Source of the DNA: Microseira wollei NIES-4236
GTDB taxonomy: Bacteria > Cyanobacteriota > Cyanobacteriia > Cyanobacteriales > Aerosakkonemataceae
Length of the DNA: 64,000 nt
Direction of reading: 5' to 3'
NCBI RefSeq assembly: GCF_020521235.1
Contig: NZ_BLAY01000035.1
Span: 1-64,000, forward strand
Shown here in pieces: positions 56,140-64,000 of this stretch. A model generated the notes under the pieces. The model was not told the DNA's origin and ran no database searches. It saw only the letters and a program-made list of their open reading frames with translations. The position numbers and the translations under genes were made by a program. How positions within the stretch are numbered: position 1 is the first letter of the stretch; each line of letters starts with the position of its first letter.

Positions 56140-56877
56140 ATGATCGGCTCTGGCGTTAGTATAATTATTCCCACTCTGAATGAGGCAACTTCATTAGGAC
56201 GCACCCTGCGTCTGCTTCAACTACTCGATCCCCCTGCTGGTGAAGTTTTGGTGGTTGATGGGGGAAGTGAAGATGAGACAATTGCCATAGCGAAGGCATT
56301 TGAGGTGCGCGTCGTTTCTTCGGAAAAACGAGGGCGTTCAATTCAAATGAATTTGGGTGCAGATGCTGCAACGGGGGATATTCTCTGCTTCCTCCACGCG
56401 GATACTATTGTACCGGATGACCTTGTAGCGGTTATAGAGCAAACTTTGGCAGATAAAACTATCGCCTGCGGGGGTTTTATTTCCCTGATGACAGGTTCGA
56501 TGACGACTCGATGGGGCATATCTCTGCATAATTATCTCAAAACTTACTACGCTCCATTGATATTTAAACCTCGTCTGTTTTTTAAAGGATTGCGCCTTTT
56601 GTTTGGCGATCAGGTAATGTTTTGTCGTCGTTCTGATTTTTGGGAATGTGGCGGTTTTGATGCAAATTTGCCCATTATGGAAGAGGCGGATTTATGTTTA
56701 AAGTTGAATCAGCGGGGACGTATTTGCCAGGTTAATCGGATTGTACAAAGTTCAGATCGGCGCGTTGCTCGTTGGGGTTCTCTTAAGGCGACGGGGATTT
56801 ATCTTTATATTGGTATTTTGTGGGGTTTGGGTGTTCCTGCAAGTTATTTGAAAAAGTTTTATCAAGATATGCGCTGA
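56140..56877 (+). CDS. TIGR04283-type family 2 glycosyltransferase
   Basis: A 245-residue protein of the GT-A fold. SIIIPTLNEATSLGRTL and VLVVDGGSEDET form the nucleotide-sugar site; HADT provides the DxD-like metal motif, and FGDQVMFCRRSDFWECGGF is the typical acceptor-side motif. A hydrophobic stretch (YLYIGILWGLGVPASYL) ends the protein. TIGR04283 enzymes are named for arsenosugar biosynthesis, but no arsenic genes are near, so that role is not supported here. Confidence 0.88.
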   Translation: MIGSGVSIIIPTLNEATSLGRTLRLLQLLDPPAGEVLVVDGGSEDETIAIAKAFEVRVVSSEKRGRSIQMNLGADAATGDILCFLHADTIVPDDLVAVIEQTLADKTIACGGFISLMTGSMTTRWGISLHNYLKTYYAPLIFKPRLFFKGLRLLFGDQVMFCRRSDFWECGGFDANLPIMEEADLCLKLNQRGRICQVNRIVQSSDRRVARWGSLKATGIYLYIGILWGLGVPASYLKKFYQDMR

Positions 56878-56885
56878 AGAAAAGC

Positions 56886-56952
56886 GAGGCAGAGCCTCGC
56901 GATCTCGTTCCCAGGCTGGAGCCTAGGAACGAGATCCGGGAGGCTCTGCCTC
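56886..56952. repeat. 32-bp imperfect inverted repeat (GAGGCAGAGCCTC element)
   Basis: Left arm 56886-56917 and right arm 56920-56952 pair almost completely; each arm also contains its own small palindrome GAGGCAGAGCCTC. It starts nine bases after the glycosyltransferase stop, where it could act as a terminator-like stem or be a MITE. Confidence 0.8.
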
Positions 56953-57028
56953 CTAACCCGTTTTATAGCGTTTTGCGACTTCATAGAATACACTTTATTT
57001 TGCATGAGGTTAATAGTCCGCGTAGGCG

Positions 57029-57080
57029 GGCTTGGTTTGTGTAGCGGCACCCTTAAGGGTGCCGCTACACAAACCAAGCC
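57029..57080. repeat. Perfect 52-bp palindrome, same family as 49874-49925
   Basis: Arms 57029-57054 and 57055-57080 are exact complements with no loop (GGCTTGGTTTGTGTAGCGGC at the outer end). The sequence after it (near 57096-57119, CACCTAGTTGCAAACCGCTATA) also resembles the flank at 49938-49960. Confidence 0.9.
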
Positions 57081-57130
57081 ACAAGGGCTGTATTTCACCT
57101 AGTTGCAAACCGCTATAACGGGTTTTAGCT

Positions 57131-57847
57131 TTAAGTCAGAAATTTATTTCTGGGCTTTTGGTTTAAATTCCAGTCGTAGGGTAAATAAACTATAGGGGTT
57201 GAAGAGTTAATTGGAATATCGGTTTTAAGGTAAGTGCGGATATATTCGGGAACTGAAGGGGCGATTTGTAGAAAGTCTTGGCGATACCATTTAAAAATCT
57301 TGCTACAGTACAAGGTTCCGGTTTCTAAATCGTAACGGACTTTATCGGGATTATTAATAAAACGGCTGGCTTCTTCTTCTAATTGCTGATTTATCTGTGC
57401 TGGTTCGTAAGCATTGTTACGCAATAAGGGACAACCAATGGAGGCACAAACAAGCGCAAAGTGTATGCGCGGTTCTGGGAATTCTCGACGCAGTATATTA
57501 TGTTCTATTTGATTGAGGCTGTATCGTTTTCCGGCAAAGGAATAGGCAGGAAAAAGGAAGAACCACAAGAAAGCCACCCAGTTGGGTATACCGAGTATTT
57601 TAGGCTGTATTGATTGAATCGGGTAGCGTTCTAGAATGGCGGATATTGTGAAGGCGTTGTAGAGGTTTATCCACAATGCTAATTTTTCATCTGTATTAAG
57701 ATTGGGGAGATGAATGCCTTTTTCTAAGTTTTTTATCCAGTGGTGAATTGCTTGGGGTTGCTCTTTTTTCCAGTTATAGTAGTCTACACGACCTGGCGTA
57801 TCTACGTACTGGCGTAAAAGTGCATCCCAAGGGGCAAAGTTGAGCAT
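57131..57847 (-). CDS. DUF547 domain-containing protein
   Basis: A 238-residue protein. The DUF547 pattern includes EKLALWINLYNAFTISAI, YSLNQIEHNILRREFPEPRIHFALVCAS with the Cys-Pro in IGCPLLRNNAY, and a tail with FLQIAPSVPEYIRTYL. The family has an unknown, possibly peptidase-like, activity. No signal peptide. It abuts the DUF1824 gene (3-base gap), so the two are translated together. Confidence 0.9.
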   Translation of the reverse strand: MLNFAPWDALLRQYVDTPGRVDYYNWKKEQPQAIHHWIKNLEKGIHLPNLNTDEKLALWINLYNAFTISAILERYPIQSIQPKILGIPNWVAFLWFFLFPAYSFAGKRYSLNQIEHNILRREFPEPRIHFALVCASIGCPLLRNNAYEPAQINQQLEEEASRFINNPDKVRYDLETGTLYCSKIFKWYRQDFLQIAPSVPEYIRTYLKTDIPINSSTPIVYLPYDWNLNQKPRNKFLT

Positions 57848-57850
57848 GGA

Positions 57851-58252
57851 TTAAACAAATAAGTCCAGGGGTAAATGTCCGTAGAGTCCGTTAATTGTTT
57901 CGTCTTCTGATGATTGGCACGATACTAATACGCCGCGATACGGCCCTATGTAAGAATCCAGATACAATGACCCCCGCATTGAGTTGTATTTTATATAAAC
58001 GGGGCCGATAATTGATGTGATGTCGGGTTTATCGTCGGGAATTGGGTAGCCTAAAGCTTTTAAATAAGTTTCCAATGTTAAGAAACCTTCGGTTGCGGTA
58101 TTGGCGCAAATACCAAGATTTTGGGAATCTGATAAATTGCTGAAAAGCAACAGCGCTTGGCGCAGTTGTTCTTTTTCTGCGGCTGAGTCTACGGTTTTTG
58201 TTTCAGTGCAGCTAAATTCACCTAAGATTTTTTGTGCTTGTGCTACGTCCAT
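57851..58252 (-). CDS. DUF1824 family protein
   Basis: A 133-residue cyanobacterial protein of unknown function. Signatures: QALLLFSNLSDSQNLGICA, TEGFLTLETYLKALGY and VYIKYNSMRGSLYLDSY with GPYRGVLVSCQS. It starts ATG at 58252 and is the first gene of a two-gene unit with DUF547. Confidence 0.9.
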   Translation of the reverse strand: MDVAQAQKILGEFSCTETKTVDSAAEKEQLRQALLLFSNLSDSQNLGICANTATEGFLTLETYLKALGYPIPDDKPDITSIIGPVYIKYNSMRGSLYLDSYIGPYRGVLVSCQSSEDETINGLYGHLPLDLFV

Positions 58253-58727
58253 ATTGTTGTAAGTAAACTGATTTTTCGTAGTGTAATCGGCTAGATATTA
58301 TCAGTTATGGTTATTGTATCATCCGGCGTTTTGATGTTTGTCAGCGTCCGCTCTCCTCGGTCGGGAATATCCGCCGTCACCCTACTGAGTTTAAAGCCTG
58401 CGCAGGCAGGCTTTGTTTGTGTAGCCCTACCCTTCCAGGGTAGGTGACCAATTGTCCAAAACGAGCTTTTATTAATGGATTATTACGATATATCTATTAT
58501 TGTGACATATCTGTAATTATAGCTGAAGTTGTTACATCTACCCTGGGGAGGTTCTAGAAAAACTTAAATCTGGAAAACAATGTACTTTGGGATACAAGAC
58601 CAAGCCTGGAGCGGGGTTAGGTGACTGGGATTCCCTTGGCGGCGCCCCAGGAGATCTGAGTAAAGATGCTTGACTTAAAAGTCAAAAAATGCTTTTGTTT
58701 CTCCTTTTCCAATAATAGTAAAGCTAT
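58253..58727. other. Intergenic region with a one-armed palindrome repeat
   Basis: No gene in 475 bases. GGCTTTGTTTGTGTAGCCC (from about 58409) resembles one arm of the 52-bp palindromes, followed by its own small stem CTACCCT/AGGGTAG (58424-58440). GGCGGCGCC occurs near 58639. I see nothing else. Confidence 0.6.
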
Positions 58728-60962
58728 ATGATGCCAAGAGAAAGTGTAACCCCACAAACTGTTGATTTAACGAACTGCGATAAGGAACCGATTCACATTC
58801 CTGGTTCGATTCAGCCTCATGGTATACTTTTCGTTTTAAACGAACCTCAGTTAGAAATTTTACAAGTTAGTAGCAATACTTTTGATTTGCTTGGTGTTCA
58901 TCCTCAAGATTTGCTACAACAGCCGTTAAGGAACCTAGTCGATTCAACTACAATTGATTCAATCCAAAGATGCATTTCAGTTGAGTTTTAAAATACTAAT
59001 CCTTTGGAAATATCGCTCAATAATAAAACGTTTGATGTAATTTTACATCGGTATGAGGGAGCGATGATTCTCGAATTAGAGCCTAAATTTTGGGAAGCCG
59101 ATTTTTTCGGATTTTATCAATTGGTTAAACCCCCGATACAGCGGATACAAAATGCATCAAATTTGACTGAAATGTGTCAAATTATTGTCAAGTATGTGCG
59201 AAAAATTACAGGGTTTGACCGAGTGATGGTCTATCAGTTTGATGCTGAAGGTGCAGGTAGGGTGATAGCTGAAGATAAGCCAGAATATCTGACTCCTTAT
59301 CTGGGATTGCGCTACCCAGCTTCGGATATTCCTAAGCAAGCTAAGCAACTTTATACTTTAAATTATATCCGGTTGATTCCGGATGTTAATTATCAACCTG
59401 TAGCGCTAATTCCTGCGCATCATCCGGTAAGGAATCAACCCATAGATTTGAGTTTTTCTGTTTTAAGGAGCGTTTCGCCTATTCATATTGAATACTTGAA
59501 AAATATGGGTGTTGGCGCTTCGATGTCTATTTCTTTAATTAAAAACAAAAGATTATGGGGGTTGATTGCTTGCCATCATCAGACAGCTAAGTATGTTAAT
59601 TACGAGATGAGGACTGCTTGCGAGTTTTTGGGGCAAGTGATGTCTTTAGAATTGGCAAGTAAAGAAGAAAATGAAGATTTGGAACGCAAGATTAAAATCA
59701 AATCTATTCAAGCTAAATTTGTCGAAGCGATTCCTCAAGCAGAAAACTTTGTCGATGGTTTAGTTAAAGAACCATCTGACTTGTTAGACTTGGTTTTAGC
59801 TCAAGGTGCGGTTGTTTGTGCTGGTAATGCTTGCACTGTGCTTGGTAAAACGCCTAAACAAGATGAAGTTGCTGAGTTAATTACCTGGTTGGAAAATAAA
59901 ATCCAGGATAATCTTTTTTATACGGATTGTTTGCCGAAAGTTTACCCAGCAGCGGAGAGGTTTAAAGATGTTGCTAGTGGATTGCTGGCGCTGTCTATTT
60001 CTAAAACTCAAAAGTATTATATTTTGTGGTTCCGTCCGGAGGTGATTCAAACTGTAAACTGGGGTGGTAATCCTCACAAACCCGTCGAATTAGAAGAGAA
60101 TGGTGGTTGGCGGTTATCGCCTCGTAAATCTTTTGATTTGTGGCAAGAAACGGTGCGGTTAATGTCTTTACCTTGGAAAGAATATGAAATTGATGCTGCT
60201 TTAGAACTCAGAAGTGCGATTATTGGAATTGTACTGCGAAAGGCTGATGAACTGGCAAAAATTAATGTTGAATTAGAACGCAGCAACAGCGAGTTGGATG
60301 CGTTTGCCTATATTGCTTCCCACGATTTGAAAGAACCGCTGCGGGGTATTCACAATTACTCTAGTTTTTTGCTGGAAGATTACGGCGATGTGCTGAAGGA
60401 AGACGGTGTATCTAAGCTGCAAACTTTGATGCGTTTGACTCAGCGGATGGAAGATTTGATCGATTCTTTGCTCCATTTTTCCCGGTTGGGACGGGTGGAG
60501 CTTTTGTTACAGAAAGTTGACATAAACTTAGTAGTAAAAAATGTTGTGTATGTCTTAAAAATAAGTAGGAAAGAAGATAATGTGGAAATTTATATTCCTC
60601 GTTCTTTACCTATAGTGCGATGCGATCGCGTTCAAATTCAAGAGTTATTCACTAACTTGATCGGCAACGCCATCAAGTACAACGATAATTCAGAAAAGTG
60701 GGTGGAAATTGGCTATTTAGATCCCTCGTCGCCAGAAAGTGTCGTTTTCTATATCAAAGATAACGGTATTGGGATTCGCGAGAAACATAAAGAAGCCATT
60801 TTTCGCATTTTTAAGCGCCTTCATCCCGCTAACAAATATGGCGGCGGTACGGGTGCTGGGTTAACCATCGCTAAGAAAATTGTCGAACGCCACGGTGGTA
60901 AGATTTGGGTCGAATCAATTTATGGAGAAGGCAGCACTTTCTATTTTACTTTGCCAAGTTAA
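58728..60962 (+). pseudogene. Biliverdin-type phytochrome histidine kinase with one in-frame stop codon
   Basis: One reading frame of about 744 codons is cut by TAA at 58989-58991. The first part (87 residues, PAS) has Cys17 in LTNCDKEPIHIPGSIQPHG, the biliverdin-attachment site of BphP/CphB phytochromes. After the stop, in the same frame, come the GAF domain (PASDIPKQAK with the conserved Asp; LRSVSPIHIEYLKNMG, where the phycocyanobilin Cys of Cph1 is Ile), the PHY region, HisKA (FAYIASHDLKEPLRGI) and HATPase ([30 protein letters not shown]). A downstream TTG at 59004 could yield a 652-residue protein lacking the PAS domain and Cys17. A recent mutation is the simplest reading. The CheY-like gene follows at 13 bases. 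Confidence 0.85.
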
Positions 60963-60975
60963 AGGTAGATTAGAA

Positions 60976-61479
60976 ATGGCAAATAAGCAAGCTCAACCGT
61001 ACCAGGTTAAAGATGAGGAGGAAATGGCAACTAACCAGACTCGTCCATTACTACTCGTGGAAGACAGCGATGAAGATTTTGAAGCGTTTGGACGGATAAT
61101 GCGAAAATCGGCTGTTACACACCCGATTTATCGGTGTAGCGATGGTGATGAAGCTTTAGATTTTCTTTATAAGACGGGTGATTACGCTAACTTTACTCAA
61201 ACACCCCGTCCAGCTATTATCGTTCTAGACCTTAATTTACCGGGAACAGATGGACGAGAAGTGTTGGCTCAAATTAAACAGGATGAAGATCTAAAAACTA
61301 TTCCGGTTGTAGTGTTTACGACATCTTCTAACCCGAAAGATATTGATATCTGTTATCGATATGGGGTTAATGGCTATATTATCAAGCCAATTGATGTGAC
61401 AAAATTAACAAGAAATATCCAAATTTTAATAGATTACTGGTTTGAAGCTGTTGTTTTGCCTGAGAGCGATAGGAGGTAG
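60976..61479 (+). CDS. Rcp-type (CheY-like) response regulator
   Basis: A 167-residue single-domain response regulator. After a polar N-terminal extension the REC domain starts at about residue 25 ([18 protein letters not shown]), with the phosphoacceptor Asp in [13 protein letters not shown], then [11 protein letters not shown] and YIIKPIDV. This matches partners of cyanobacterial phytochromes. The start at 60976 (AAAGGTAG upstream) or 61024 (GAGG upstream; MATNQTRP) cannot be settled. It is 13 bases after the phytochrome stop and two bases before the next gene. Confidence 0.9.
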   Translation: MANKQAQPYQVKDEEEMATNQTRPLLLVEDSDEDFEAFGRIMRKSAVTHPIYRCSDGDEALDFLYKTGDYANFTQTPRPAIIVLDLNLPGTDGREVLAQIKQDEDLKTIPVVVFTTSSNPKDIDICYRYGVNGYIIKPIDVTKLTRNIQILIDYWFEAVVLPESDRR

Positions 61480-61481
61480 CA

Positions 61482-64000
61482 ATGAGAGAAAAACACCGGA
61501 CAATTTTAATCGTTGATGATTGCGAGGAAGATAGAGAAGTTTATCGCCGCTATTTGAGTCAAGATTCTAAATACAGTTATAAAATTTTTGAGGAGGAAGA
61601 CGGGGAAAATGGGTTGGAATTGTGCAAGCAAATCCAGCCGGATGCGATCTTGCTCGATTATTTGCTGCCGGATATGGATGGATTGGAGTTTTTATGCGAG
61701 TTAAAAATTCTGACGGGCAAAACTAACGTGCCTGCGATCATGCTAACGGGACAGGGAAACGAATCGATCGCAGTCGCGGCAATCAAAAATGGGGCGCAAG
61801 ATTACCTGGTCAAAGGCAGGACGACTCCCGATTCTCTGCGTCTGGCTATCCACAACGCTATCGAACGAGGGAAGCTGCAACGAAAACTAGAAGCTAGCGA
61901 AGAACGATTTCGCACCTCGGTGGAAAACATGCTCGATTGTTTTGGCATCTACAAAAGCCTGCGGGATGAATCGGGTAAGATTGTAGATTTTATCGTCGAG
62001 TACGTCAACGATGCGGCTTGCAAAAACAACTGCATGAGTGCAGAAGAACAGATTGGCAAAAAACTTTGCGAACTTCTCCCAGCACATCGAGAAACTGGGT
62101 TATTTGAAGAGTACTGCCAAGTAGTAGAAACTGGCAAACCTTTGTATAAAGAAGCGGTTATTTATTCAGATAATTATGGCAAGCAATATCTAACTAGAGC
62201 TTTCGATATCAGCGCCAGTAAATTAGGGGATGGGTTAGTTGCTACCTGGCGCGATATTAGCGAGCGCAAGCGCTCTGAAGAGCGCTTGCGCTTATTAGAA
62301 TCTGTTGTTGTCAATGCAAAAGATGCCGTAATTGTGACGGAAATAGCGCCGCTTGAGGAACCTGGGCCGCGGATTATGTACGTCAACGAAGCGTTTACTA
62401 AAATGACTGGCTACAGTTTAGAGGAAATTGTAGGCAAGTCGCCGCGTTTTCTCCAAGGCCCCAAAACCGAACCAGCAATTTTAAATCAAATTAGCGCCGC
62501 ACTCGCAGCTAAAGAAACCATCCAGGTTGAATTGATTAACTACCGCAAAGACGGCTCAGAATTCTGGGTGGAAATCAGCGTTACACCCGTGCCTGACTCA
62601 TTGGGAAATTATACTCACTTTGTATCTATTCAGCGGGATATTACCGAACGCAAGCGAACAGAAGAGGCATTGCGGCAAAGCCGAGAATTTATTCAACAAA
62701 TTGCCGATACAATGCCAGGGGTTTTGTACGTTTATGACTTGATTGAACGGCGAAATGTCTACGGTAATCGTCAAATGGCTGAAGTTCTTGGCTACACGCC
62801 AGAACAAATTCAGGCAATGGGATCGGCGTTGATTACCCAATTGATTCACCCGGAGGATGTGGCGAGAATTCCCGTTCTCCAGGAAGGATTTAAATTGGCT
62901 AGTGACGATGAAATTATTGAGTGCGAGTACCGGGTGCGACACGCGAATGGGGAATGGCGCTGGTTCTATGGTCGAGATGTTGTATTCAGCAGAACTGTTG
63001 ATGGTTTACCTCATGAGGTTCTTGGTATAGCTCAGGATATTACTGCGCGCAAACAAGCTGAGGCAAATCTGCAACAGCGAATTGAGCAAGAACGACTGGT
63101 GATGGAAATTGCCCAGCAGATTCGGCGCAGTCTTAATTTAGATGAAATTCTGCAAGCAACTGTGAACGAAGTGCGGTGTTTGCTCGAATGCGATCGCGCG
63201 CTGATTTTCCAGCTAGAACCAAACGGCAACGGCACAATAATTAAAGAATCCGTCAATTCTGACTTCACGGCGCTTTTATCGACGAGTATCTACGATCCTT
63301 GTTTGAGCGAAACCTATATTGAACCTTATCGCCAAGGTTTGGTGACTGCGAAAACCGATATTTACACCGCCGAAATAGATCCTTGTCACGTTGAGCTATT
63401 GGCTCAATTACAGGTGAGAGCTAATCTGGTAGTGCCAATTCTGCAAGGGGAAAACTTGTGGGGGTTACTAATTGCCCATCAATGTGCCGCACCGCGAGAG
63501 TGGCAGAGTTTAGAAATCGATTTGCTCAAGCAATTGGCAACTCAGGTAGGAATTGCGATCCAGCAAGTAGAACTTTACCAGAAGCTAGAAATTGAATTGA
63601 GCGAGAGGGTATCAGCAGAAGCAGAAATTCTGCGACTGAATCGGGAATTAGAGTGTCGCGTCAACGAACTGCAAACTTTGTTCGACTTGCTTCCGGTAGG
63701 AATTGCGATCGCAGAAGATCCCAAGTGTAGCGTTATCCGCGTCAATCCGTTCTTGGAAAAGTTGTTAACTTTAACCCCAAATACCAACGCTTCCAAAACT
63801 GGACCAGATGCAGATATCTTGCCTTACAAAGTTCTGATTGACGGTAAAGAAATTCCTGGGGAAGAACTGCCAATGCAAGTTTGTGCTGCAACGGGTGTGG
63901 AAATTCCCAATAGTGAACTGCAGGTTGTGCGCGATGACGGGGCAACATTTGATTTGCTGGGACACACCAAACCGCTATTTGACGAAGAGGGGAAAGTGCG
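61482..64000 (+). CDS. Hybrid REC-PAS-PAS-PAS-GAF photoreceptor, cyanobacteriochrome-like; runs off the window
   Basis: At least 839 residues, 3'-truncated at 64000. ATG at 61482 follows AGGAGG. The REC domain comes first (LIVDDCEEDRE; Asp59 in LLDYLLPDMDG). Three PAS units follow (about 135-260, 275-395, 405-525); the second has GKSPRFLQGPKT, like a LOV domain but without its Cys. A GAF domain at about 540-690 has Cys607 in YDPCLSETYI and Cys635-His636 in DPCHVELLAQLQVRANLVV, the pattern of a cyanobacteriochrome with a second cysteine (DXCF-like). A further PAS begins near 725. The missing C-terminus probably holds a kinase. It belongs to the phytochrome-Rcp unit. Confidence 0.85.
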   Translation, partial: MREKHRTILIVDDCEEDREVYRRYLSQDSKYSYKIFEEEDGENGLELCKQIQPDAILLDYLLPDMDGLEFLCELKILTGKTNVPAIMLTGQGNESIAVAAIKNGAQDYLVKGRTTPDSLRLAIHNAIERGKLQRKLEASEERFRTSVENMLDCFGIYKSLRDESGKIVDFIVEYVNDAACKNNCMSAEEQIGKKLCELLPAHRETGLFEEYCQVVETGKPLYKEAVIYSDNYGKQYLTRAFDISASKLGDGLVATWRDISERKRSEERLRLLESVVVNAKDAVIVTEIAPLEEPGPRIMYVNEAFTKMTGYSLEEIVGKSPRFLQGPKTEPAILNQISAALAAKETIQVELINYRKDGSEFWVEISVTPVPDSLGNYTHFVSIQRDITERKRTEEALRQSREFIQQIADTMPGVLYVYDLIERRNVYGNRQMAEVLGYTPEQIQAMGSALITQLIHPEDVARIPVLQEGFKLASDDEIIECEYRVRHANGEWRWFYGRDVVFSRTVDGLPHEVLGIAQDITARKQAEANLQQRIEQERLVMEIAQQIRRSLNLDEILQATVNEVRCLLECDRALIFQLEPNGNGTIIKESVNSDFTALLSTSIYDPCLSETYIEPYRQGLVTAKTDIYTAEIDPCHVELLAQLQVRANLVVPILQGENLWGLLIAHQCAAPREWQSLEIDLLKQLATQVGIAIQQVELYQKLEIELSERVSAEAEILRLNRELECRVNELQTLFDLLPVGIAIAEDPKCSVIRVNPFLEKLLTLTPNTNASKTGPDADILPYKVLIDGKEIPGEELPMQVCAATGVEIPNSELQVVRDDGATFDLLGHTKPLFDEEGKV

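Noticed and set aside
56140-56877. Arsenosugar biosynthesis role
   Set aside because: The family name suggests it, but no arsenic methyltransferase or radical SAM partner is nearby.
61482-64000. LOV blue-light domain in the second PAS unit
   Set aside because: The RFLQG motif is present but the flavin-binding Cys is replaced (GKSPRFLQG).

Overview
The window is chromosomal DNA of a cyanobacterium, probably a filamentous one with a repeat-rich genome. Evidence seen directly: frequent GCGATCGC (HIP1) octamers, the RuBisCO assembly factor Raf1, the phylloquinone methyltransferase MenG, a Ycf35 homologue, several cyanobacterial domain families (DUF3110, DUF928, DUF1822, DUF1824, DUF2997), a biliverdin-type phytochrome and a cyanobacteriochrome-like photoreceptor, and many short repeats (GGTAATT, GGCTAAT, AATCTAAA and palindromes) between genes and sometimes inside them.

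Layout. 0-3 kb: a 41-bp tandem repeat, DUF3110, murQ, and a secreted DUF928 protein. 3-9 kb: a metacaspase-like protease followed by a TPR-CHAT protease, flanked by two copies of the same helicase 3' end. 9-11.5 kb: the helicase itself, a pseudogene with two in-frame stops and a repeat-filled frameshift. 11.5-19 kb: Ser/Thr kinase plus GT39-like membrane protein, raf1, a REC-GAF regulator overlapping menG, and a DUF445 protein. 19-26 kb: a small Cys-rich ORF, a VapBC-type pair, then grpE-dnaK-dnaJ-tusA-rsgA on the minus strand. 26-33 kb: a sigma-like/DUF1822/CHAT-WD40 set with three small proteins divergent from it. 33-39 kb: pilB-pilT-pilC type IV pilus motor genes. 39-42 kb: a saccharopine-dehydrogenase-like oxidoreductase and the DUF2997-ycf35-ferredoxin operon. 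42-50 kb: a tight four-gene minus-strand operon, STAND/NB-ARC ATPase - Ser/Thr kinase with CHASE2 - DUF928 - TPR-CHAT. 50-54.6 kb: a membrane-anchored nuclease cluster (frameshifted small membrane peptide, DUF4282, NYN ribonuclease, PD-(D/E)XK nuclease, NPCBM-like surface protein) behind a near-consensus promoter. 54.7-58 kb: YiaA-like, rhodanese, acetyltransferase, glycosyltransferase, DUF547, DUF1824. 58.7-64 kb: a photosensory cluster: a phytochrome broken by one stop codon, an Rcp-like response regulator, and a REC-PAS-GAF photoreceptor running off the end.

Themes. Four separate caspase-fold proteins (one caspase, three CHAT) occur in about 42 kb, two of the loci beside DUF928 proteins and two beside kinase/STAND or sigma-like regulators. 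This looks like a signalling or regulated-death network. The best candidates for an undescribed system are the STAND-kinase/CHASE2-DUF928-CHAT operon (42.2-49.7 kb) and the neighbouring membrane-tethered NYN plus PD-(D/E)XK nuclease cluster (50.1-54.6 kb). Functions for both are inferred from domains only.
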